Assembly (NCBI GenBank): GCA_016213345.1
Contig: JACRAO010000030.1
Span: forward strand, 1 to 9,604
Direction: 5' to 3'
Source of the DNA: Bdellovibrio sp.
GTDB lineage: Bacteria > Bdellovibrionota > UBA1018
Length of the DNA: 9,604 bases
The translations under genes and the position numbers were made by a program. This document shows positions 1-6,474 of this stretch, piece by piece (positions within the stretch are counted from its first letter, which is position 1; each line of letters starts with the position of its first letter). The notes under the pieces were generated by a model. That model was not told the DNA's origin and did no database searches. It saw only the letters and a list, made by a program, of their open reading frames with translations.

Positions 1-2267
1 AAAGACGCATCTTTTTTGACGATTAGCGCAAAATCTCTCTCCATTTTAGGGTGCTCAGGCCATGCTCTAAACTTAGGAACAGTTTGATATGCTCGTGAAA
101 CACTACATAACGAATCTAAATCAAATTCTGCTACCCATAACGGCGAACGAAATTTGAGTGCGGTTGCAATTTGTGGATGCAGTAATCCCATAACACCCAA
201 ATTGAGTAAAGCTTGCTTATTTGATTGCGTCAAAACTTCGACACTTTGTCCAGGGTGTAAAAAATTAGTAAAAGCAGACTCTTTGATTTGCCGTAATTGT
301 ATTTTTCTGATTCCCAGTAAAGAACCAATCCAATCCATAATAGCTTTGAAATCATAAAAATCTACTTCTTTTAGATCACTTCGCATACCTTCGGCATAAC
401 GTGGTCCAGAAAGCAAAAAAGCAAGCTTCCATACCTCTTTTACACCTGTGTCTATTTCATTATATGATTTTATCTCTTTTTCAGCTACATACGTGGGTCT
501 GAGTTCAAATAATCTTAAAGCTAGCGGTTCCGAACCAAAATGGTGTCTTTGATTATCAAATGCATTTTTAATAAGCCCGGGAATCAAAGATGGCACTAAT
601 GCGCTTAGTTCTTCGCTCAACGGATTTAGTAATGAAATCTTAGAATCAAAACCAAATTGTTTTAACCACAGAGGACTTTGAAATGCAAAATTAATAGTCT
701 CCAAAAAACCAGCTTGCACTAAAACGTCTTTTATCCTTTCTATTTGCCAATAGTTAATCCTGTCAGCACCATCCCCAGTTACTGGTTCGGGTGTTGAAAA
801 TGCAATAATCTTTGGCACAGTTGATAAAATTTCCTGATACCCAACAGCTCGAGCCACTTCTTCGGCCAAGTCTTCTTTTAAATTTAGATCCAATCTGAAA
901 GAAGGCACTGTAACTTGCCACATCTGGTCTGACTCATGTTTTACATCACAACCATAAAGCTTCAAGGCTTCTTCTGATTTTTTTTCTGATATCTGTGTAC
1001 CCAAGAAGTCATTAAAAAATTTAGGCGATACCTTAATTTTTTTCAAAGAAGACGCTTTTAAAGTAGTAAATCCAGAGCCAACGATAGCGCCTCCTGCCAA
1101 TTGAACTATCCAATTAGCTAATCTAGAAATGGATCTAGGCAAACCAAGTGGGTCAACCCCACGTTCAAAACGATGCGAAGCTTCAGTTAGTTTTTCATGC
1201 TGAAACGCTGTTTTTCTCACTAAAGATGGCGAAAATTCAGCGCATTCTAAAAACACACTTGTTGTTGAATTTTGAACTTCTGAATTACCCCCACCCATCA
1301 CTCCGGCAAGTCCAATAGCTCTCAAAGCCTTGGTTCCATCTGCAATTACTAGTTCATTGCCTAAAAGTGTAATGGTTGTGCCATCTAAAAGCAGAAGTTT
1401 TTCACCTTGTTTTGCAAACCGTACATGAATAGTATGATCTTTCAGTAACTTTGCATCATAAGCGTGCATGGGATGCCCAAATTCAAGCATGACAAGATTT
1501 GTAGCATCAACTACATTATTGATAGCCCGAAACCCTAAAACATCAAGTCTCTTGATTAACCATTCAGGCGATGGTTGGATTTTTACATTATCAATAAAAC
1601 AACCAAAAAACTGGGGTGCACTTTCGTTAGCCTCTAAATGAATTGACCAAGGGCTGTGTTGCCAATCTAAAAGTTTTACTTCTGGTTCTTTTAATTTTTG
1701 ACCAAGTAAAACCGCTACCTCGCGTGCAATACCCAAGTGGCTCAAACAATCACCTCGGTTTGCTGTGAGTTTAAAACATAAAATAATATCATCTAGGCCT
1801 AAAACTTTAGCCAGTGGTAGTCCAACCGGAGTCTCAGGTGGTAAAATCAAAATACCTTCTGTTTTTTCTAATTTTAATTCTTCTGTAGAACAAAGCATTC
1901 CGCTGGAATAAACTCCTCTAATTTTAGATCTTTCAATTTTAATGCCATTAGTGAGGTGAGCTCCAACTTGAGCTAAAGCAACCTTATCGCCTACTTTCAT
2001 GTTTTTAGCGCCACATACAATTTCTAATGGTTCTACGGCATTAGATGGAGTGGAAAATGTGACCATACAAAGTGTGAGTCGATCGGCTTGTGGATGAGGT
2101 TTTTGTTCTAAAATTTGAGCGGTTATTACTTTTTCTAATCCATGAGATAGGTGACGAATATCTTCAATCTCAAGTCCCTTTAGCATAAGCTGCTCGGCTA
2201 ATGCTTCTGGTGTCTTAATAGACGTCAAATCAACAAACTCTGAAATCCATGACCAAGAAATATGCAT
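1..2267 (-). CDS. pheT: Phenylalanine--tRNA ligase beta subunit, 3'-truncated by window edge
   Basis: Beta subunit of the cytoplasmic alpha2-beta2 phenylalanyl-tRNA synthetase, which charges tRNA-Phe and carries tRNA binding and editing functions. The frame is open from the ATG at 2265-2267 to the left edge, with no in-frame stop over about 755 codons. Visible parts in order: an EMAP-type tRNA-binding domain (about residues 40-125, with HPQADRLTLC); a B3/B4 editing region with the family signature FERGVDPLGLPRS near residue 366; a B5 domain from about 409, ending DLAEEVARAVGYQEI; a catalytic-like core from about 499 with FLHPGQSVEV; and the start of the C-terminal FDX-ACB domain (HPKMERDFALIV, about 735 on). 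Roughly 60-70 residues of that last domain lie outside the window. The start is 3 nt after the pheS stop, with only a weak GAGG upstream, so translation is probably coupled to pheS. Identity is secure. Confidence 0.97.
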   Translation of the reverse strand, partial: MHISWSWISEFVDLTSIKTPEALAEQLMLKGLEIEDIRHLSHGLEKVITAQILEQKPHPQADRLTLCMVTFSTPSNAVEPLEIVCGAKNMKVGDKVALAQVGAHLTNGIKIERSKIRGVYSSGMLCSTEELKLEKTEGILILPPETPVGLPLAKVLGLDDIILCFKLTANRGDCLSHLGIAREVAVLLGQKLKEPEVKLLDWQHSPWSIHLEANESAPQFFGCFIDNVKIQPSPEWLIKRLDVLGFRAINNVVDATNLVMLEFGHPMHAYDAKLLKDHTIHVRFAKQGEKLLLLDGTTITLLGNELVIADGTKALRAIGLAGVMGGGNSEVQNSTTSVFLECAEFSPSLVRKTAFQHEKLTEASHRFERGVDPLGLPRSISRLANWIVQLAGGAIVGSGFTTLKASSLKKIKVSPKFFNDFLGTQISEKKSEEALKLYGCDVKHESDQMWQVTVPSFRLDLNLKEDLAEEVARAVGYQEILSTVPKIIAFSTPEPVTGDGADRINYWQIERIKDVLVQAGFLETINFAFQSPLWLKQFGFDSKISLLNPLSEELSALVPSLIPGLIKNAFDNQRHHFGSEPLALRLFELRPTYVAEKEIKSYNEIDTGVKEVWKLAFLLSGPRYAEGMRSDLKEVDFYDFKAIMDWIGSLLGIRKIQLRQIKESAFTNFLHPGQSVEVLTQSNKQALLNLGVMGLLHPQIATALKFRSPLWVAEFDLDSLCSVSRAYQTVPKFRAWPEHPKMERDFALIVKKDAS

Positions 2268-2270
2268 AAT

Positions 2271-3296
2271 TTAAAATTGCCTCAAAAATCTGACATCTCC
2301 TGTGTACATAAATCTCAAATCAGGTATTTCATAAAGTAACATTGCCACCCGCTCAATGCCCATTCCAAATGCAAATCCACTCACCTGATCCACGGGATAT
2401 CCAGCTAGTTCAAATAATCTCGGATGCACCATCCCCGCACCTAAGATTTCTACCCAACCGGATCCCTTACAAATCTTACAATCCAAACCAGTTTTATTGT
2501 TACATATAAAACAGCTCACATCCACCTCAGCTCCAGGCTCCACAAATGGAAAATAGCTTGGGCGAAATCTAATTTGTGCCTTAGGATCAAAAATTTCTTT
2601 TACAAAAAACTCTAATGTTCCTTTCAGATCACTCATTTTCACACCGTTATCAACCCAGAGGCCCTCCAGTTGGTGAAACATGGGCAGATGAGTGGCGTCA
2701 CTGTCACATCTAAACACAGCTCCTGGACAAAGCATGCGCACAGGCCATGGTTTTGACCTCAATGCCCGCATTTGCACTGACGAAGTATGGGTTCTTAAAA
2801 CCACACCTGGTCCCAAAAAAAATGTGTCTTGCATGTCTCTAGCAGGATGGTCTTTAGGAATATTGACAGCTTCGAAGTTCAAAAATTCTGTTTCTACTTC
2901 AGGTCCAGTCATTACATCAAACCCAAGCCTACTAAAGACTTGTATAAGCTTTCGTGTCGTCTGTGTAACAACGTGAAGAGAACCCCGGTGTGGTAATCGT
3001 GAGGGGATAGCCGGGTCTATTGTTTTTTCTTTTAATTTTTTTTCTAAAACTTGTTTTTCAAGCTCACACTTTTTGTTTTCTAAAGCTTGATCTATTTCTT
3101 GTTTCAATTGATTTGCTAAAGAACCGATAGTAGGTCGTTCTGCAGTAGAAAGCGAACCCAAACCTTTTAAAATGTCACTTAAACTACTCTTTTTCCCTAA
3201 ATATTGTATCCGGAGAATCTCAAGACTCTCAAGTTGATTGGTTTGAGAAATTTTTCTTAAAGCCTCTTCCCCTAAAGACTTAAGCTTTGAAATCAT
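2271..3296 (-). CDS. pheS: Phenylalanine--tRNA ligase alpha subunit
   Basis: Catalytic alpha subunit of phenylalanyl-tRNA synthetase, a class II enzyme that activates phenylalanine with ATP and transfers it to tRNA-Phe together with PheT. The 341 residues match the usual length. Residues 1-95 form the charged, helical N-terminal tRNA-binding arm. The class II core follows: a motif 1 region at about 129-160 (GPEVETEFLNFEAVN, then HPARDMQDTFF), motif 2 at about 195-212 (R196, H203, FHQLEG) and motif 3 at about 307-320 (GFAFGMGIERVAML). Four cysteines (262, 265, 273, 276) form the CxxC...CxxC knuckle present in many bacterial PheS just before GWVEILGAGMVHP. The gene lies 9 nt downstream of rplT and 3 nt before pheT in one co-oriented cluster. 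Nothing appears broken. Confidence 0.98.
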   Translation of the reverse strand: MISKLKSLGEEALRKISQTNQLESLEILRIQYLGKKSSLSDILKGLGSLSTAERPTIGSLANQLKQEIDQALENKKCELEKQVLEKKLKEKTIDPAIPSRLPHRGSLHVVTQTTRKLIQVFSRLGFDVMTGPEVETEFLNFEAVNIPKDHPARDMQDTFFLGPGVVLRTHTSSVQMRALRSKPWPVRMLCPGAVFRCDSDATHLPMFHQLEGLWVDNGVKMSDLKGTLEFFVKEIFDPKAQIRFRPSYFPFVEPGAEVDVSCFICNNKTGLDCKICKGSGWVEILGAGMVHPRLFELAGYPVDQVSGFAFGMGIERVAMLLYEIPDLRFMYTGDVRFLRQF

Positions 3297-3305
3297 GAAA
3301 TATCT

Positions 3306-3668
3306 CTAATGTATTGGCGCCAAGGGTCTTACTTGCTCTACGATTTGTGCAAAACCCGTTGGATCCGAAATTGCAATTTCAGAAAGCATTTTTCGATTCA
3401 ATCCAATACCTGCTTTCTTTAAGGCTGCAATAAATCGACTGTAACTCAAATCCAAACCTCCAGTTGCCGCAGATAGACGCTCTATCCAAATGGATCGAAA
3501 CTCACGTTTTCTCACTCTACGATCCCGAAAGGCATATTTATGAGCGCGGTCAACCGCTTCGCTTGAGCGTCTAAACTTGTTTTTTCTCCCTAAAACAAAG
3601 CCTTTGGCTAGTTTTAATACTTTTTTATGGCGTATTCGCCTTTTAAATCCACGTTTTGCTCTAGGCAT
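3306..3668 (-). CDS. rplT: 50S ribosomal protein L20
   Basis: Primary 23S rRNA-binding protein needed for early assembly of the large ribosomal subunit, and often an autoregulator of its own operon. At 120 residues it is the normal length. The N-terminal arm is extremely basic (MPRAKRGFKRRIRHKKVLKL), and the globular domain shows family patches such as RAHKYAFRDRRVRKREFRSIW and GLSYS-like DLSYSRFIAALKKAGI. It ends with a short extra tail after the usual ISDP segment. The Shine-Dalgarno TAGGAGA (3676-3682 on the other strand) overlaps the rpmI stop codon, which implies translational coupling with rpmI 11 nt upstream. Confidence 0.97.
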   Translation of the reverse strand: MPRAKRGFKRRIRHKKVLKLAKGFVLGRKNKFRRSSEAVDRAHKYAFRDRRVRKREFRSIWIERLSAATGGLDLSYSRFIAALKKAGIGLNRKMLSEIAISDPTGFAQIVEQVRPLAPIH

Positions 3669-3679
3669 GATTCATTCTC

Positions 3680-3880
3680 CTATTTTGCTCCATAAGGTAG
3701 CGCTTTACAAACCTGTTTGACATCTCCACGAAACACATACCCCCCACGTCTGAGAGCAAGTTTTCTAGCTGAGTCTTTATTTCCCAAACCATGTCGTTTA
3801 CAAGATCTTTTAAATTTTACTAACCCGGTAGCTGTAAATTTAAATCGCTTAGCAAATGCCTTTTTAGTCTTCATTTTCAT
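3680..3880 (-). CDS. rpmI: 50S ribosomal protein L35
   Basis: Small basic protein of the large ribosomal subunit; 66 residues, normal for the family. The start is set by the conserved N-terminus: MKMKTKKAFAKRF here corresponds to the usual MPKMKTKKAAAKRF. An AAAGG Shine-Dalgarno lies 7 nt upstream of this ATG. The body shows the usual basic pattern with KRHGLGNKDSARKLALRRG. It is the first gene of the ribosomal and PheST cluster. In most bacteria infC immediately precedes rpmI; here the preceding gene is an HD-GYP protein 66 nt upstream, so infC must lie elsewhere. Confidence 0.95.
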   Translation of the reverse strand: MKMKTKKAFAKRFKFTATGLVKFKRSCKRHGLGNKDSARKLALRRGGYVFRGDVKQVCKALPYGAK

Positions 3881-3912
3881 AGATTAACCTTTCAGAGTCC
3901 ACTAAAGTTGTC

Positions 3913-3941
3913 AACTTACTGTCATTTGCCCGGTTCGTCAA
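3913..3941 (-). promoter_or_regulatory. Candidate sigma70-type promoter for rpmI-rplT-pheST
   Basis: Read on the minus strand, a TTGACG -35 box (3936-3941) is followed after 17 nt by TAAGTT (3913-3918). It lies just after the HD-GYP stop codon and about 30 nt before the rpmI start. The -35 is good but the -10 is poor (3 of 6). The cluster needs a strong promoter and nothing better is visible in this gap, but read-through from the HD-GYP gene is not excluded. Confidence 0.33.
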
Positions 3942-3946
3942 GGGGG

Positions 3947-4921
3947 TTAGTGTGTTTTCAAAAATAGGGGAGAAAGTAATTTTACTAGGTCTTTGTCAAA
4001 GTGGGAGTTTTCCTTTTGTATGATTTTTATGGCTTGAGGTACGGTATAAGCTGCACGAAAAGGACGATTGCTAATAAGAGCACTAAATGCATCAGCAATA
4101 GAAACAATTTTAGCCGGATAGTATATTACAGAGCCTAAAAGCCCATTGGGATACCCTTGGCCATCCATTTTTTCATGGTGTTGATATACAATGTATCTTA
4201 CCTCATCGGGGAGAATAGGGGTTTGTTCGATCATATTGAGGCCTAATTTTGGGTGTGTTCTAATTTCCTTCCACTGTGCAACTGTGAGTTCCCTAGGACT
4301 ATTGAGAGTTTCTTTTGGGATTTGTGTGCAACCAATATCATGAAGAAATCCTCCCATTCCAATTGTTTCAAGAAATTTTTGTTTAAATTGACCCGAAGCT
4401 TTCGCAAGAAGCATACTAAAAATAGCTACTGCAATTGAATGGTAGTAAAGATATTCGCCATGAGAGACAAGTTGTAAAATAATTGCTAATGTTTTTGGGC
4501 TCTCGCTCATTAGATTGACATAGTTTCTTACAACTTTTTGAGCCTTGGTGGCAGTGTCTTCTTCAATATTGAGTTGAGTAAAAAGTTCAGCCATATTCTG
4601 TTCTGTCATATTGAGGAGCGTGGCTATTTTTTTTTCAGTAGTGGCGCTGGGGTCATTAATGATCGAATCCACGGTTACAGAAATGAAATTTTTATAGGCG
4701 TTTTCGTCTTCAACATGGATATAAAGTTCTTTCACACCTCTGTGTATGTACTGAGCCAGTCTTTTGTAATCAAGCCCAGTTGTTTTGGAAAAAATATGGG
4801 CCATATTATCGTCTGAAATTTTTAAGTAAATATCAAAGTTAATATCACGCGTGACATTTCTAAGGATATGAATATCAATTGCTTTAAACTTTTCTTTTAT
4901 ATTTTTTGTTTCTGCTTGCAT
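3947..4921 (-). CDS. HD-GYP domain protein, probable c-di-GMP phosphodiesterase or receptor
   Basis: HD-GYP proteins hydrolyse cyclic di-GMP through a two- or three-metal centre and so control motility, adhesion and, in predatory bacteria, lifestyle switches. The 324 residues have no signal peptide or membrane segment, so it is cytoplasmic. Residues 1-90 form an N-terminal region of the kind seen before HD-GYP domains in Bdellovibrio (FDIYLKISDDNM, then GVKELYIHVED). The HD-GYP domain covers about 125-320. It has H161, the HD pair H194-D195, H223, the signature HHEKMDGQGYP (248-258), D277 and NRPFR (285-289), so the metal-ligand positions seem kept. Two deviations stand out: HDIGC at 194-198 where the family has HDIGK, and S280 in ADAFSAL where D is usual. 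Activity could therefore be altered. It is divergent from the FlgT-like gene and co-oriented with rpmI downstream. Its ribosome site is weak (GAAG). Domain call is secure; specific function is inferred. Confidence 0.88.
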   Translation of the reverse strand: MQAETKNIKEKFKAIDIHILRNVTRDINFDIYLKISDDNMAHIFSKTTGLDYKRLAQYIHRGVKELYIHVEDENAYKNFISVTVDSIINDPSATTEKKIATLLNMTEQNMAELFTQLNIEEDTATKAQKVVRNYVNLMSESPKTLAIILQLVSHGEYLYYHSIAVAIFSMLLAKASGQFKQKFLETIGMGGFLHDIGCTQIPKETLNSPRELTVAQWKEIRTHPKLGLNMIEQTPILPDEVRYIVYQHHEKMDGQGYPNGLLGSVIYYPAKIVSIADAFSALISNRPFRAAYTVPQAIKIIQKENSHFDKDLVKLLSPLFLKTH

Positions 4922-4943
4922 ATCGCTTCATGTACTTATCGGA

Positions 4944-5001
4944 GTAACGACACTTTATTGTAACAGCACTTTTTTGTAACACTATGAGTTACATGAGTTA
5001 C
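4944..5001. repeat. Array of GTAAC boxes, 16-bp period, then inverted copies
   Basis: GTAAC occurs at 4944, 4960 and 4976, exactly 16 bp apart, and its inverse GTTAC at 4988 and 4997. The first two 16-bp units (GTAACGACACTTTATT and GTAACAGCACTTTTTT) match at 13 of 16 positions. The array fills the divergent intergenic region and overlaps the likely -10 box of the HD-GYP gene, which suggests binding sites for a regulator acting on one or both genes. No regulator is identified. Confidence 0.5.
4957..4965 (-). promoter_or_regulatory. Extended -10 element for the HD-GYP gene
   Basis: On the minus strand TGTTACAAT matches an extended -10 (TGn followed by TACAAT, 5 of 6 to consensus) about 36 nt upstream of the start at 4921. 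No good -35 is seen at the right distance, as is common for extended -10 promoters. A similar TGTTACAAA lies 16 bp further upstream, because the element is part of the repeated GTAAC array. Confidence 0.38.
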
Positions 5002-5018
5002 TTTTTTTTTTAATTACC

Positions 5019-5033
5019 CGGTAAAAATTACCG
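5019..5033 (+). promoter_or_regulatory. Small hairpin/dyad just before the ribosome site of the FlgT-like gene
   Basis: CGGTAA and TTACCG form a perfect 6-bp dyad around AAA. The AAAGG ribosome site follows 2 nt later (5036-5040). It could be an operator, or a small mRNA hairpin limiting ribosome access. The ten T residues just before it (5002-5011) are not placed as in a terminator for any upstream plus-strand gene. Confidence 0.3.
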
Positions 5034-5045
5034 ATAAAGGTTTGA

Positions 5046-5444
5046 GTGGGTGTAAGAATGAAATTGTTTTGTCCTATGCTAATCTTGTTGCTATTTCAGA
5101 CGCTAGCTTTGTCTGAAGATTTTGTTGTTTACAATGTACAAAAAGCCTTAAGTTTTGGCAATGTAGATGAGGTTTTAGAAAAAGACTATTTTATAAACAT
5201 GGGACATCAAAATGGACTTAGAGTTGGATCTGTCCTAGATGTGTATCGCAAAATATCCAGTTATGATGTGAGAACAGAAAAACTTTATTTAAATGTGACT
5301 TATCACTTTGCTCGTCTAAAAGTCATTCATGTAGAAAATCAGCTTGCTATTGCGCGATTAGAAAAATTTCTACCTCCTGAAAAAACACCGATTTTTTCCC
5401 CCCCTGGAGTTATGGCAGGGGACATTGTGAAGAAGGCTGAGTAA
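5046..5444 (+). CDS. Small exported protein resembling the FlgT C-terminal domain
   Basis: The GTG start at 5046 is 5 nt after AAAGG (5036-5040) and gives 132 residues; an ATG at 5058 is the alternative and loses only four residues. The N-terminus is a signal peptide (hydrophobic LILLLFQTLAL, likely cleaved after ALS, residue 23, not a lipobox), so the mature protein of about 109 residues is periplasmic or secreted. The mature part fits the small beta-rich pattern of FlgT-C-like domains: FINMGHQNGLRVGSVLDVYR (49-68), then RLKVIHVENQLAIARLE (90-106) and an ending GVMAGDIVKK. FlgT proteins belong to the flagellar H/T ring in vibrios, but such domains also occur alone, so a flagellar role is not established. 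The gene is divergent from the HD-GYP gene and convergent with brnA, 4 nt apart. Confidence 0.6.
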   Translation: MGVRMKLFCPMLILLLFQTLALSEDFVVYNVQKALSFGNVDEVLEKDYFINMGHQNGLRVGSVLDVYRKISSYDVRTEKLYLNVTYHFARLKVIHVENQLAIARLEKFLPPEKTPIFSPPGVMAGDIVKKAE

Positions 5445-5467
5445 AATTTTATATAACTCGTTTTTTT
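5439..5467 (+). terminator. Weak possible terminator at the FlgT-like/brnA convergence
   Basis: GAGT (5439-5442) and ACTC (5456-5459) can pair around an AT-rich loop containing the palindrome TAAAATTTTA, followed by seven T residues (5461-5467). The stem overlaps both stop codons. The short, AT-rich stem makes it a weak candidate. Confidence 0.28.
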
Positions 5468-5688
5468 GTCAATAGATCCCAGTTTGCAGAGGGCTTTATC
5501 TCATGTTGAGCATATTCTCTTAAGATATAATTAATAAGAGACTGATATGGGATGCCCATAGTTTTTGAAATTTTTTTAAAGTAATTGAATACTCCTATGT
5601 CTAGCCTCATAGTTATAGGCTTTTTGAGCATTTTTAAATATCTTGGAAAGGCTGGCTTTAGTTTTAAAAAATCGTATTCTTTTCTCAT
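5449..5688 (-). CDS. brnA: BrnA-family antitoxin
   Basis: Antitoxin of a type II BrnT/BrnA toxin-antitoxin pair. BrnA proteins bind the BrnT ribonuclease toxin and repress their own promoter as dimers through a ribbon-helix-helix-like fold. The 79 residues show the family layout: a charged N-terminal toxin-contacting segment, then KKPITMRLDIGVFNYFKKI (22-40), where ITMRL is the DNA-binding strand, and YQSLINYILREYA (48-60), the second helix. The start ATG is 2 nt after the brnT stop, and its AGGAGA ribosome site lies inside the last codons of brnT, so the two are translationally coupled, toxin first, the usual BrnTA order. Family call rests on both the motif pattern and the partner gene. Confidence 0.82.
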   Translation of the reverse strand: MRKEYDFLKLKPAFPRYLKMLKKPITMRLDIGVFNYFKKISKTMGIPYQSLINYILREYAQHEIKPSANWDLLTKKRVI

Positions 5689-5690
5689 TT

Positions 5691-5966
5691 TTATTCTCCT
5701 AGAAGAATTTTTGCTTCATTTTTAGTAGCTTTTCTAGCTGATATAATTCGTACTAGTTTTCCATCTTCGCTTTCACAGTGCACAACAACTAAAGTTCTAC
5801 TTTTAATACTTATACCAATCGCAATATAACGATCCTCTTTTTCAGAATGATCAGGATCAAAAACTACTCTTAATGGCATATTAAAAAAAATCGTAATCGC
5901 TTCTTCAAAATCAACACCATGTTTTTTCTTATTTTTGGCATTTTTTTCATTATTCCACTCAAATAC
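5691..5966 (-). CDS. brnT: BrnT-family ribonuclease toxin, start codon non-canonical or lost
   Basis: BrnT is a small RelE-like ribonuclease that inhibits translation until bound by BrnA. The C-terminal part from the ATG at 5877-5879 gives 62 residues (FDPDHSEKEDRYIAIGIS, then VVVHCESEDGKLVRIISARKAT), all typical BrnT. The same frame continues upstream with the conserved BrnT N-terminus, FEWNNEKNAKNKKKHGVDFEEA, so homology extends to about 5966 and a normal length of 91 residues. The frame is open as far as a stop at 6069-6071 but holds no ATG, GTG or TTG before 5879. An AGGA (5973-5976) sits 6 nt before a GTA codon at 5964-5966, the coordinate used here. Either a non-standard start is used, the start was lost (for example GTG to GTA), or only the truncated 62-residue form is made. 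Toxicity is therefore uncertain. Confidence 0.7.
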   Translation of the reverse strand, partial: VFEWNNEKNAKNKKKHGVDFEEAITIFFNMPLRVVFDPDHSEKEDRYIAIGISIKSRTLVVVHCESEDGKLVRIISARKATKNEAKILLGE

Positions 5967-6058
5967 AACTTGTCCTACACAAATATTTATTGACAGAACA
6001 CATAGGAGAACTCCAACGCCTGTTGTTTTCCTGAAGCTTAATGTACAATTTAAGTAAA

Positions 6059-6439
6059 CTACTGTATTTCAGCGTGTTCTGCCTGGACAACCGGGTCTTT
6101 GTGCGAGCCGTTTAAGAAACTAACTTGATCAGCATGAATTTCAAAAGCAGTTTTTTTTGTGCCGTCTTTGCTATCATATGAGTGACTGCGTATCATTCCT
6201 TCAATTAGTACAGGACTACCTTTTTTCAAATACTGCGCACAAACCTCTCCCTGTTTGCCCCAAACTACTATTTTATGCCATTCCGTTTCTTCTCTATCCT
6301 CTAAACCCAATGCGTCACTTTTAATCTTCCTCGAAGTTGCTACTGAAAAGTGAACAACTGACATTCCTGATTTTGTAAATCTTTGAATGGGATCTGCTCC
6401 CAATCTGCCCATAATTAGTGCTTTATTTAAGTCTCTCAT
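6059..6439 (-). CDS. ssb: Single-stranded DNA-binding protein, no acidic C-terminal tip
   Basis: SSB coats single-stranded DNA during replication, repair and recombination through an OB fold, normally as a tetramer. I place the start at the ATG 6437-6439 (MRDLNKALIMGRLGADP) because a strong AAAGGAGG lies just upstream; a longer frame from 6472 would add 11 unlikely residues and bury this site. The 126 residues cover one OB fold: GRLGADPIQRFTKSG (11-25), VVHFSVATS (28-36), TEWHKIVVWGKQGE (52-65) with W54 and W60 as DNA-stacking positions, YLKKGSPVLIEG (70-81), and a YDSKDGTKKTAFEI strand (88-101). Only about 15 residues follow the fold, and the protein ends AEHAEIQ. The disordered linker and the acidic tip (DDDIPF type) that recruits partner proteins in most bacterial SSBs are missing. 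It may be a second, accessory SSB. Confidence 0.9.
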   Translation of the reverse strand: MRDLNKALIMGRLGADPIQRFTKSGMSVVHFSVATSRKIKSDALGLEDREETEWHKIVVWGKQGEVCAQYLKKGSPVLIEGMIRSHSYDSKDGTKKTAFEIHADQVSFLNGSHKDPVVQAEHAEIQ

Positions 6440-6474
6440 TTTTAAATTTCCTCCTTTGTTTTTTAAAATCAATT

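Noticed and set aside
154..357. 67-codon plus-strand frame with several cysteines
   Set aside because: It lies wholly opposite the conserved pheT coding sequence, which reads without a stop to the window edge; the cysteines are by-products of the other strand.
2692..2976. 94-codon plus-strand frame
   Set aside because: Antisense to the conserved catalytic core of pheS; no ribosome site and no recognisable domain.
3881..3946. L20 leader autoregulatory RNA upstream of rpmI
   Set aside because: The gap is only 66 nt and no rRNA-like pseudoknot could be recognised by eye.
4538..4816. 92-codon plus-strand frame (and another at 4253-4438)
   Set aside because: Both are antisense to the HD-GYP gene, which has clear family motifs in its own frame.
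4976..5011. Rho-independent terminator (TGTAAC/GTTACA stem followed by T run)
   Set aside because: Between two divergent genes there is no upstream plus-strand transcript to end; the repeats are better explained by the GTAAC array.
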